Shown: one piece after another, positions 45,351 to 55,100 of the stretch
How the letters are laid out: every line of letters begins with the position of its first letter
How positions within the stretch are numbered: position 1 is the first letter of the stretch
Origin: UBA817 sp049889215
Lineage (GTDB): Bacteria > Margulisbacteria > Marinamargulisbacteria > UBA817
Length of the DNA stretch: 64,000 nucleotides
Direction: 5' to 3'
Assembly: GCA_049889215.1 (NCBI GenBank)
Contig: JBMHDV010000004.1
Coordinates: 1 to 64,000 of the forward strand
Position numbers and translations under genes: made by a program
The notes under the pieces: generated by a model
Told to the model about the DNA's origin: nothing
Seen by the model: the letters and a program-made list of their open reading frames with translations, nothing else
Databases searched by the model: none

Positions 45351-45997
45351 CTAAAGTTTCCACCAACCATTAATTGAACTAAAAAATCGTTGTAACTCAT
45401 CAACAACTTGGGAATCAATGGTGATATTGATGTTGTAAATGACCAAGATGCAGTATTAATTGTTGGAAATGTATATTTAGAAGACTCTAAAAATGATTCA
45501 ATCATCGCCGAGTTAAATGAAAAAGAATTGAAACAACAGGGGCATGGCCCATAAAAATCTACCAATAATGTTACATCCGTACTTATTTCAAATTCATGGT
45601 CACAATGGTCACATTGACCTTTAAAAATATAGGATGTCATCGGGAAAATAGAAACATAAATACTCTCAATACGAAATGGTTTAACCACCTTTTCATGTGC
45701 CTTAAACGCACCGTAAAATTCCTTAACCACCGCCAATGAACTTGAGTGTGGAAAATGATAGCCCAACTCACAAATTAAAAACTGGCCCATCGAATTTAAT
45801 TTTGTTGGCTTCATTTTTTGGATGTAAGTTAAAAAAAAGGTCAAACTCTCATTATATTGATAGCGAGAAAATTGGATAAACGCAAAGTCAAGTAACATTG
45901 GAATACGTTTTTCATTTGAAAGCTTAAAGAAATAATCAGTAGCGGCACTATAATTTCCAGCCAATCGATAAGCCTCAACCGGATTCGTTTTTCCCAT
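45347..45997 (-). CDS. small helical protein with Cys4 zinc-ribbon-like module
   Basis: The longest reading starts at a GTG (46015), but an extended -10 box TGC-TAAGAT ends 8 bases before the ATG at 45997, which I take as the start (216 residues). The N-terminal half looks like a pair of TPR-type helices (VEAYRLAGNYSAATDYFF and FIQFSRYQYNESLTFFL). The middle holds two CxxC pairs, QCDHCDHEF and GPCPCCFNSF, about 25 residues apart, as in a zinc ribbon. The rest is unlike anything I know. It is translationally coupled to the GT-B-like gene. Confidence 0.6.
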   Translation of the reverse strand: MGKTNPVEAYRLAGNYSAATDYFFKLSNEKRIPMLLDFAFIQFSRYQYNESLTFFLTYIQKMKPTKLNSMGQFLICELGYHFPHSSSLAVVKEFYGAFKAHEKVVKPFRIESIYVSIFPMTSYIFKGQCDHCDHEFEISTDVTLLVDFYGPCPCCFNSFSFNSAMIESFLESSKYTFPTINTASWSFTTSISPLIPKLLMSYNDFLVQLMVGGNFR

Positions 45998-46005
45998 ATC
46001 AATTA

Positions 46006-46014
46006 ATCTTAGCA
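46006..46014 (-). promoter_or_regulatory. extended -10 box upstream of Cys4-protein gene
   Basis: The minus strand reads TGC-TAAGAT, an extended -10 box, and the last base is 8 bases before the ATG at 45997. It would give a leader of one or two bases. It suggests that the transferase and giant fibre genes can be transcribed separately from the upstream 916-residue fibre gene. Confidence 0.4.
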
Positions 46015-46090
46015 CAGTTCTTTATTAGAATGTGACACTTACCTACACAATACGGCTTGCCATAATTCGGTCATAAATAAACAAACAATT

Positions 46091-48841
46091 CTAGAATTCA
46101 CACGTAGCACCAGCGGGTGAAATAACTGCTCGAGAATTATTTCCTGTACAAAAACATAATGCGATCACATTCGTTCCATTTAACATTTCATTTTTTGTAT
46201 ATAAAGATCCTGCACTATCTGCATCACATGGGTCAGAGTTACTAGGGTTTAATTTTAAAACATCATTAAGTTCTACTGTTGCATTAAAAGTTACAGCGTT
46301 GTTTTGAATAGCATTTAACTGTACATCCGACAGTTCAGACCCATTCCCAAAAAACTTTGTCGCATTCACGTTACCATTAACATCCAGCTTAAATGCGGTT
46401 GCAGGATCTTTGCCAATACCGACATTTCCATTCGCCCGAATGGATAGTAATTGAGATGAAGAATCATCTTTTTCTCGCACAAAATCAATGATTTTAGTAT
46501 CACTAATAGCAACGTTATGAAATGTTAAATTAAAATGATTCGATGATGTCATTGTTGTATATCGGTTACTAGCTGTAGTGTCTTCCAAACGTAATTGTGG
46601 AATATTAGAGTTAGATTCACCAATATGTAACGATGCCTGTATATTTGAAGTAACAGCCCCAATTCCAACCAATCCATCATTATTTAAAACCAATTGCCTC
46701 GCGGGCGTACCATCTGAAGGTGTCATATACCAAACTGGCACATCCGTTAATTGACTACCATCACCAACAAATGCATTGGCAGTAATGGTTGCTGACGCCT
46801 CAATCTCGGCCACATTAAGCTTTCCAGTAATTTGAGCACTTCCCTCGACGTCCAATTTATCATCAGGGTTCTCCACCCCTACACCAACATTTGAATGAAT
46901 ATAAAATTCACCATTATCATTAGCCGTCATCTCAGCTACCGTGTTCGCTTTGTACTTAAATAACATTGAAGAGTTTGAATTATTTTGAATTAGCGCTTTA
47001 TTTTGATCATTAAAGCCAATTAAAAGCGCGGATGGATCCACTGCATTGGATTGAATTTTAATAATCGCGGGATGATCAACGGTCTGTTTGATAAACAAGG
47101 ATGAGTCTTTGGGATCCGCATCATTATTTCCACCAATACCAACCCGTTTATTTTCAACATATACTGATTGATTGGTACTATCACCTTGCCATAAACTTGA
47201 AATATTAGTGATAAATCGGCCGTCCCCAACCAAATAATTAAACTCAAGCTGCCCAGAATCAGTAATTTTAGCAGCCACAATATCGCCTGCGGACCATATT
47301 GTATGATCCTCAACTTGTGGTGCATTTTCAGGTGGAAATTTTCGATTTTCTTCATCGTCTTTAATAAATCTAGGCACATTCATATTGACGTCATTAAGAC
47401 CAACCATCACCCCATTTTTAGCACGAATTAAAAACTGATTGGCTTTATTATTTCTAAATTCATCTGTAGACGACGTATCGGCAAAAATAAACACCCCATC
47501 TGTCGAGGAATTTGAATTACCAACCCGTGAGTTCTGACCTAATACATAACTATATTGGCCATAAATTTCATGACCATTTCCGCCAAGAATTGCTGAGTAA
47601 TTTGAACCGGCATGAATAACATTATTTTTACCACCTAAAATTGATGCATGATCTGATGTTGCTAATATTTGATTATTTTGACCAGCACCAATAAAGACAT
47701 AATCTGACCGTGTTTCATTATTATTTCCACCGGCAATCACCGTTCCACCATTCACAGCAGTATTCACATTGTTACTTTTTCCTGATAAAACACCAGACTC
47801 TTTTACAGCGACTGTATTTTCTAAACCGCCTGCAACCACAGAATACGGTCGTGACACAGTATTATCACCACCTGCGGCACTACCATAATCGCCTGAAACT
47901 TCATTCCCTTTTCCAAAAGCAACAGAATAGTTACCACTATTTTCAGAGCTCCATTTACTACTACTCGATTCACCAGCACGAAAAAAACCTTTTTGAGAAT
48001 TCCAAATCAGTTGTTTTTCACTATTGTAGGTCCCTGTTGACGCCAATGATGTACCAACTAATTCAATATTACTATTCCCTTTAATTGCAGCATGATCCAC
48101 TTTTAAATTACCAGATACGTGCAATGGCTCTTGTATATTTGCAGTAACATCAATATTAACGCCAACATTACCAACAGTGGTTACAAATACAACATCACGC
48201 GTCGGAGCATTATTGTCTGTTCGAGATGGCGCATCATAAGGAGATAACGAATAGTCATCCAAATTAACCAATTTCAAATAATCCAATTGGTGTACATTAT
48301 AGCCATCTGGACTATGAAGTTCACCCGTTGCATTTACAGAAGTTATATTTGCTGATCCCACCACCTGAAAAGGAACAGTTAAGTTTTGAGTAATGCCAAT
48401 ACCTACGCGGTGATTAACGGTATTTACTTTCATCCATGATTCCGTATATTCCAATTCTCTAGCATAATCTGAATACTTAGCAACAACAGCACCTGGGACA
48501 CTAATTAAGGGAACCGTAACGGTATCATCAATTTCCTGGAAACTTAAATTTAAAAATACATCGTCACCTTTAAATAAATGATAATTTAATGGCCGCTTTT
48601 GCCCTAAAACCTCAGACACCTTACCTTGGGTGATATAAATTGTATGAGACTCATTCCAAATGGCCTCATTTAATGGTTGATCTCGTGATGTCAATAACGA
48701 AAAAGTAACAGTGTAATTTCCTTCCATTACCCCAGTTTCAGTATTGCCCAAAAGGAATTGCACATTCACATTTCCAGTGACAGCATGCACGTGAATACTA
48801 CCTAATATAAAGATACTTAGTAAAATACGAATTAGTTTCAT
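46091..48841 (-). CDS. shorter fibre protein of the same family, no collar tip, 916 residues
   Basis: This protein shares the first half of the giants' plan. Signal peptide 1-20, then an N-terminal beta domain with a clear ISVPGAVVAKYSDYA (about 120), and GNVGVNIDVTANIQEPLHVSG near 225. YadA-like head repeats cover about 300-450 (SAAGGDNTVS, SILGGKNNVIHAG, SAILGGNGHEIYG). LVGDGRFITNI lies near 545, FVGDGSQLTDV near 700, and FFGNGSELSDV near 845. It stops without the collar/HxH tip; instead the last 35 residues hold four cysteines (DPCDADSAG, LCFCTG, ATCEF). The ribosome site AGGATAA lies before the ATG. It may be a shorter fibre, a base or a partner for the giants. Confidence 0.78.
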   Translation of the reverse strand: MKLIRILLSIFILGSIHVHAVTGNVNVQFLLGNTETGVMEGNYTVTFSLLTSRDQPLNEAIWNESHTIYITQGKVSEVLGQKRPLNYHLFKGDDVFLNLSFQEIDDTVTVPLISVPGAVVAKYSDYARELEYTESWMKVNTVNHRVGIGITQNLTVPFQVVGSANITSVNATGELHSPDGYNVHQLDYLKLVNLDDYSLSPYDAPSRTDNNAPTRDVVFVTTVGNVGVNIDVTANIQEPLHVSGNLKVDHAAIKGNSNIELVGTSLASTGTYNSEKQLIWNSQKGFFRAGESSSSKWSSENSGNYSVAFGKGNEVSGDYGSAAGGDNTVSRPYSVVAGGLENTVAVKESGVLSGKSNNVNTAVNGGTVIAGGNNNETRSDYVFIGAGQNNQILATSDHASILGGKNNVIHAGSNYSAILGGNGHEIYGQYSYVLGQNSRVGNSNSSTDGVFIFADTSSTDEFRNNKANQFLIRAKNGVMVGLNDVNMNVPRFIKDDEENRKFPPENAPQVEDHTIWSAGDIVAAKITDSGQLEFNYLVGDGRFITNISSLWQGDSTNQSVYVENKRVGIGGNNDADPKDSSLFIKQTVDHPAIIKIQSNAVDPSALLIGFNDQNKALIQNNSNSSMLFKYKANTVAEMTANDNGEFYIHSNVGVGVENPDDKLDVEGSAQITGKLNVAEIEASATITANAFVGDGSQLTDVPVWYMTPSDGTPARQLVLNNDGLVGIGAVTSNIQASLHIGESNSNIPQLRLEDTTASNRYTTMTSSNHFNLTFHNVAISDTKIIDFVREKDDSSSQLLSIRANGNVGIGKDPATAFKLDVNGNVNATKFFGNGSELSDVQLNAIQNNAVTFNATVELNDVLKLNPSNSDPCDADSAGSLYTKNEMLNGTNVIALCFCTGNNSRAVISPAGATCEF

Positions 48842-48905
48842 GAAATTATCCTATTCAATAAGGTATTCCCATAATGAACTGAACTTAAACATCTATTTTT
48901 ATTAA

Positions 48906-49838
48906 TTAAATTGGTTTAAGAAGTGACATGCATTGATGATAAACAGATTCCGCCATAGGAACTTCAATATCACACGCTTTTGCATACGCAATAAAATTAC
49001 CTAAAATGGCATCCAATTCGATGGGTTGGTTTGACTCATAATCTAAACACATACTGGTTTTATAAGGTGCCATATTTCGTGTATTTAATATCATTTTTTC
49101 ACGAAACTGTTCAGAGATTCGAACTCCAGCAATATTAGCAACGTTGATGACTTCATCCATTATCATAACCACTTGATGAAACGAATCTGAAGAATTCAAT
49201 AATTGATCTGTTGATACGCCACCATGCAATACAGATAATGGGTTAAACGGTGCATTCCAGACTAGTTTTTTCCAAATTGCTAAATCAATATTTGATTCGA
49301 TAGACACATCAATCTCACTTTTTTCAAAGACATTTAATGCTTGTTGCGCTAACAATGCATCCTCACCCGTTTGCTTAATTCCAATTGTTAATGGCCCATA
49401 ATCAATATGTTCAATGTACTGATAATCATGTCGATAACAACAAATAAAAGCAAGTGCCCTTAATATTGGTTGCCGAATCATTTTCATTAGTTGATCTTCA
49501 ATAAAAATACCATTTTGAATTAAAACAACCACCGTTTGTTTAGAAAGATACGGAGAGATGAGTTCTGGCAAATTAATTTCCGGATGCACTTTAGTTGCCA
49601 CAAGCAGCATATCCAATTCATATGACAACCCTTCGCCCAATGGATGAACGACATCGGGTGTCCATTCATGTCCTCCCAATACAGAGTCAATTTTAATTGT
49701 TGGGTTAGTGTATGCATCAACTGAACGGGTAAAAAGTGTAAAATGACGATCTCGATCACTCAGTAATGACGTATAATAGACACCAACAGCCCCAGCCCCA
49801 ATTAATCCAACTCTAAACGTTGATCCCATTGATATCAA
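48906..49838 (-). CDS. panE: 2-dehydropantoate 2-reductase family protein
   Basis: The 310-residue protein has the N-terminal NADP-binding loop RVGLIGAGAVGVYYTSLL, a WTPDVVHPLG region, VVLIQNGIFIEDQL near 100, and the C-terminal helical domain with KLVWNAPFNPLSVLHGG near 193, which holds the conserved Lys and Asn of ketopantoate reductases. C-terminal YESNQPIELDAILG matches the family. It would make pantoate for coenzyme A, although PanE-like enzymes also act on other 2-oxo acids. The ATG overlaps the SLH-barrel gene stop (ATGA). A second ATG three codons in (49829) is possible. Its position between surface genes looks like chance insertion into an operon. Confidence 0.8.
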   Translation of the reverse strand: MISMGSTFRVGLIGAGAVGVYYTSLLSDRDRHFTLFTRSVDAYTNPTIKIDSVLGGHEWTPDVVHPLGEGLSYELDMLLVATKVHPEINLPELISPYLSKQTVVVLIQNGIFIEDQLMKMIRQPILRALAFICCYRHDYQYIEHIDYGPLTIGIKQTGEDALLAQQALNVFEKSEIDVSIESNIDLAIWKKLVWNAPFNPLSVLHGGVSTDQLLNSSDSFHQVVMIMDEVINVANIAGVRISEQFREKMILNTRNMAPYKTSMCLDYESNQPIELDAILGNFIAYAKACDIEVPMAESVYHQCMSLLKPI

Positions 49839-52105
49839 TCAGTAATGTTGTAACCCTGTTCCCAATCAAGCAAATAATTTACACGTTGATCATAACGACG
49901 AACTTGCTTAAAATAAAGCGCAAATTCAAAACGTTTAATTGGCTTCTTACTAACAACCATATCCTCACTATCAATAACCCCCGAATTATTTAGCATTTTA
50001 AACGCATCAGCTAACGATACTTTGTCATTTGGTTTAAAGGTACCATCAGCAAATGCAAATGTGATCCCTGCGTCAACGGCAGCAGATATTAGTCCCGCAT
50101 CTGGATCTGTTTTTGGAACATCTAAAAACGGATCAAAATCAAGCTGTTTAGGTTCAACATCCAATTGTCGTGCAATCGCCAGGGTTACATCACGACGAGT
50201 CATTTCTTCGTCGGGATGAAACAAGCCATCATCCTTACCATCAACGAATCCCAATGTCGCTAAAAACTCAATATCTCGTCGATACTTTGCAAACTTTGGA
50301 ATGTCAGGAAATCGCTTCATACACAACAATCTTGCGTGATACCGCATACGCTGACCATTTTGTGTTTTAACATCAATAAAGACTATTTGCTTGCCATAAT
50401 CAAGTTCAATGGACGATGAAAAAGCATTATTTTTATCTGTTTCCAAACGTTTTCCATTCACAGATATCTCTTCTACATATGGTGATGCATATCCCAATAC
50501 TGTTATCGCATCATTGTATACAACTGTTTGATCTGACGGGAAAATCGGTTCGACAAAAAATGAAACTGACGATGTGGGTGCTTGATTCCCAATTTTATCT
50601 GCAGCAATAATATCAAACGCTAACATTTTATCAGGAAGCGGAGCACCTGTTTGAAGAGATTCAGGGAGGTCAACCACCGCAGAATAACGGTTTTTACCTA
50701 TTTCTTTTAATTGAATAACTTGATTCCCTGAAACCAATTTGGCTTGGGAAAGTGGTTCATTTGAATGTAATTCAACCGCAACTCTATTTTGAAGTGCATT
50801 CACTATTGGGGTGATTTCAGGTGGTGTTTGATCGTAATGAATCACAACAGGGATTGATGGTTTTGAAAGATCCTTATTCCCTGATTTGGATCGAAATGTA
50901 ATATGATTATAGCCAGAGTTGATGTAAAGGTCGTTGACCTCCCACTTCCCATTATTATCAGCACGAACTTGGCCAATTAAACTCGCGCCATTATAAATAT
51001 ACAACATTGCATTTCGGTCAGATGTTCCATTAAAATCAACGAAAGCTGAACTTGTTTCTAAAGATTTTTCTGGTGTAAGTACAATGGGTCGAGAGTCTGT
51101 TGATTGTCCCAGAAATGATAAACTAATGGTATGAGATGCATCATCTGAGCGAGGAAATGGATACATTGTATAGTTATAATCAAGGTTCATCCCATAGATA
51201 CTATTACCAAATCCAGCAACACGATCTAAAAAGAGTCCCATACCGAAGTGATAAACAAACTGTTGTTCCTGCAAGAAATCATAAGTCGTAGACCCTCTTA
51301 ATTTTAATGAATCACCCAAGGACTGTTCCAAACCAATCATAAAATCCCGAATTCGCAATGTTTGAGCATAAACACCGGTATGCAAAACTGTTGTGTAATT
51401 TAACATGGTTATTTTTGCACCTGCATACAATTGTCGTTCCATTTGTTGCTCCTGAGATGTGCCAATCGTCGAATCATATTCCCATGCAGGTAAATTTGTA
51501 GACAAAGCACCAATAATGGATGAGCCAAAATCAATCCGGTTAAATAGCCCTGAATCAAAAAAAGAAGTACCAATAAATCCCACGTCCAATCCATATGCGG
51601 GTGAACGACGAGTTGATCCAATGACTTGGCTTAACACACTTATACCAAACCCATAGTTAAAATAATCTGCAAATAAAAAGCCTTCGTTTAACTTACGACC
51701 ATAACCAAAATGTAAAACATCAAATCCAGAAGAGAATGAACCAACATCATACACTACATTATTTACCAATGATGTTTGGATGAACCCTGCGGTAACATTC
51801 GATCCATAAGCGATTGAAAAAACATGATCATTTGTAGGAAAAACAGCGATAACATGACGATAATCAAATTGAGCGGATAACTGATAGTTTGAAATGGAGA
51901 ATTGATTAAATGAAATACCACCCAAGGACGCAGGATTAACCATCACGTTTCCAATTGCCGCGGATTCATAAGGCGTAATTCTACCGAACGAAGCTTCTCG
52001 AGCGGATGTCATCGATGTCTGGATATTTAGTGCTGGCATTTGAGTAGACGATACGCTCTGTATCGAAAAAACAATCACCAATAACGCAATACACCTAACC
52101 ATCAT
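49835..52105 (-). CDS. PorV-like outer-membrane barrel fused to Ig-like and SLH domains
   Basis: The 756-residue protein has a signal peptide (about 1-20). Residues 25-340 resemble the PorV/UPF0164-like barrel family: ASFGRITPYESAAIGNVMVNPASLGG is followed by many alternating aromatic strands (HVFSIAYGSN, GFDVLHFGYGRKL). Residues about 345-590 hold two or three Ig-like beta domains (FVDFNGTSDRNAML, TPPEI). The last part has S-layer-homology repeats: one from about 602 (RRDIEFLATLGFVDGKDDG, then TRRDVTLAIARQ), a second from about 658 (DAGITFAFADGTFKPNDKV), and a partial third (KRFEFALYFKQV). SLH repeats bind cell-wall polymers, so the protein could clamp the outer membrane to the wall. It abuts the secreted protein gene (52105) and overlaps panE. 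Confidence 0.75.
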   Translation of the reverse strand: MMVRCIALLVIVFSIQSVSSTQMPALNIQTSMTSAREASFGRITPYESAAIGNVMVNPASLGGISFNQFSISNYQLSAQFDYRHVIAVFPTNDHVFSIAYGSNVTAGFIQTSLVNNVVYDVGSFSSGFDVLHFGYGRKLNEGFLFADYFNYGFGISVLSQVIGSTRRSPAYGLDVGFIGTSFFDSGLFNRIDFGSSIIGALSTNLPAWEYDSTIGTSQEQQMERQLYAGAKITMLNYTTVLHTGVYAQTLRIRDFMIGLEQSLGDSLKLRGSTTYDFLQEQQFVYHFGMGLFLDRVAGFGNSIYGMNLDYNYTMYPFPRSDDASHTISLSFLGQSTDSRPIVLTPEKSLETSSAFVDFNGTSDRNAMLYIYNGASLIGQVRADNNGKWEVNDLYINSGYNHITFRSKSGNKDLSKPSIPVVIHYDQTPPEITPIVNALQNRVAVELHSNEPLSQAKLVSGNQVIQLKEIGKNRYSAVVDLPESLQTGAPLPDKMLAFDIIAADKIGNQAPTSSVSFFVEPIFPSDQTVVYNDAITVLGYASPYVEEISVNGKRLETDKNNAFSSSIELDYGKQIVFIDVKTQNGQRMRYHARLLCMKRFPDIPKFAKYRRDIEFLATLGFVDGKDDGLFHPDEEMTRRDVTLAIARQLDVEPKQLDFDPFLDVPKTDPDAGLISAAVDAGITFAFADGTFKPNDKVSLADAFKMLNNSGVIDSEDMVVSKKPIKRFEFALYFKQVRRYDQRVNYLLDWEQGYNITD

Positions 52106-55100
52106 TAATACACCGCCAACTTGGTTGTTGAAACCACACGTTTACCATCATTTCCAACAGCTGTCATTTTAATGTAATAATTTCCAGCACTAATAAATTT
52201 TCCATTTGATAATAATTTTGCAGGCCATTTTTTTATTTGATAATCAAGATCAAATGGTTCAGAATCTAGTCGGGTTACTTCACGACCAGTTGAATCAAAT
52301 ATTTTAAAACTTACTGATGCTGGCTGAGTCAGAGAAAACCCGATGGTTAAGCCATCGGTCTGAATGGAAGGAGAATATGGATTCGGATAAACCAAAAGTT
52401 TCTCTATTTGTAATTCTGAACTTGTAAAAAACACTATTGGAGCTTGTGGATAGGCTTGGCCAAATAAATCATTGGCCATGATTGTAACTTGACCACTACT
52501 TTGTCCAATAGACTGGATAATCAATTCCCCTTTTGTTACGTCATAACTGAAGTAATTATCAGATGATCCTGATGAGATTTGAGATTCAGCAGGCAACAAC
52601 TGTCCATTTAATTGCACTTGAATACTCGACGGATCAACATCGTGGCCTTTATTAGCGAATGTTAACTTAAGCTCTGCATTTTGAGGAACAGATTGATAAT
52701 TTTTAAATGGCATGAATTGATTATTAACCTGTATTTGCGCCGAAGAAACATACCCAGGGAGTGTCCATGAATAAACCTTATTGGTTGTCGAGATTGATGG
52801 CGTTATTTTCGTTCCAGTTGTACCACTAAACGATACAGCTGATTGAAAGTTAGTTCCCGCACCTTTGGATCGAGTTAACCGTGATGGGTGTTCCAAATAA
52901 CACTTACCTGCACAATCTGTATCTTGAACAACATAATCAACATCGTAATCAATTAGATAATTCCCTTCAGAGGTAATGTCAGCTGCCGAAACTTGAAATA
53001 CAAGCTGCTTTGTAGCTGGCGAAATAAATGGATCAATAAACCCAATACCACTTCCAACACCTGATTTAAATGTCGATGAAAATTCATAACTACGATCTTT
53101 TCCTTTAACACCGTCCAAATAAAATTTGGGGCCACCCACTGGGGCACCTGCATCTGCTGAAATTTTCACAGGTGATTCAGTACTTTCTGCAGTTATAACG
53201 GTTGTAACATCAAATACAGAGTCCTGTGTGATCACATTTGAATCAGAAATGTCAGATGACAGGCTTGTAACTTTTAGTAAATGAGGCTCAACATCATACG
53301 TATACGGGGTTGGCGGGTTCGGCACCATTCCAGCAACAACACCGCCATCCATAGAAATATTTGATAATTGAATGGATAAAGCATCATCAGCTTGGTTAAC
53401 ACGTTGCCCCAAATCAAACAATAATAATAATTTTTGACCTGTACCTTGAGGTAAAGAAACATTGGAAATGGTTGCAAGCGACGCTGAACTAAATGATGAC
53501 GTGGAACTTAAAAACACATCCGTAGAGTCCAATACCCCGTTTAAGTTTTTATCTAAGTATAGAGACAATTTGGATACCCCATTGCTATTTTCACTAAAAT
53601 AACCAGGAGACTTAAATTCAAATGAGGCATTTGTTACTTGTCGGTAAACATCAACATCAAACACATACATCAAAACATCATACATTCCGGCAACCAATCG
53701 GTAAGTAGCACCGCCGCCTAAAGAACAGTCTGCTTGTTCAGAGGTATTACAAAATAGGCCAACATCTTTATCCAAAATAATACCATCATTAGAATCAATT
53801 TTTGCATCCAACGGTGTTTTTACTAAAAAGTCGGGATCAACAACGGTGATGTCTTGTGTTGGAGTGACACTTAATGGAAATGAAGATCCAATACTAATAT
53901 CAGTGCCTGTAAAACTGGCTTTAGTATCAACACTTATATTCAGACTTACGGATTGACCAGCACTCATATTTGATCCAAAATCAGCCAGAATATAAAAAGT
54001 TTGTTCAACACCACTAGCTACATCAACCTTAACATTATCATATGTAAATGTTCCTTTAGATGAATCATTGATTAAGAAGTCAACCTCTAAATCCTCATCT
54101 AAATTTGGATTATTACCAGGACCATCTTTCCCATAGCCACTATACTCACCACCACTATCATCCTTAATCCATTTTAAATCTGTTATTCCGGTATTATTCC
54201 CATTTGAGTCAAATGATTTTGAGTCATTAGATATCACCAATGTTCTAAGTCGAGTAGTAATGCCAACCGATTTCGCTACAAATTTTAAAATGGGAATATC
54301 CGTTAATCCCGCGGCAACATTCATGCTGGGAAAAATATTTTCAATTGATTTAATGATCATACCGGCCAAAGACACCGATCGATTGTTAAAATCTTTAGCA
54401 GCAACATTCAGTGGCCCATATGAATAATTGGAATTTACACCATTACCAGTAATGGTTGATACCTTAGCATTAATTTGAGTCACAACATCGTTAACTTCGA
54501 TATTTGTACTAGGACCAAGGTCAACCACGACATAAAACGTTGTCGCTGCTGTAATTTTTCGATTATCGCCATCATCTGACGAAAACGAAAACGTTGCTAA
54601 GGAAGTTGAATTAAATGTAACTGGATCATTTTCCGTATTGGTAATCGACTTTAGCAATGTATCATCATCTTTATTAAAGTCAGCACCACTTGTTTCTTTA
54701 TATAAATGAAGGCCAGAAACACCATTATTAGAACCTGTAGAATCAAACGTTGAAGCACTGTTGGATATTGAAATATTCTCAATGAAATACCCTTCAGAAT
54801 CAGGCGTTAGTTGAAATTGAAGCATTTTAAACTTTGTCGCATCTGAGTCATATATTAAATTAGTCGTACCTGACAAATCTGTAAAAGATGCATCCACACC
54901 AACAATATCGATATCTGCTTCACTTACCGTAATTGCCCCTGTATTATCCTCTGTTACATCAATTGTCATTTCATCTGCAATTGAAGTTGTTGTCCCTGTT
55001 GTAAATACAAGTAAAATTGTTTTTGTGGTAGTTGTAATTGATTCATTAATGGTAAATGTAATAGTATTTGTAGCGCTCGAGGTATAGTCTGTTGTAGTTG

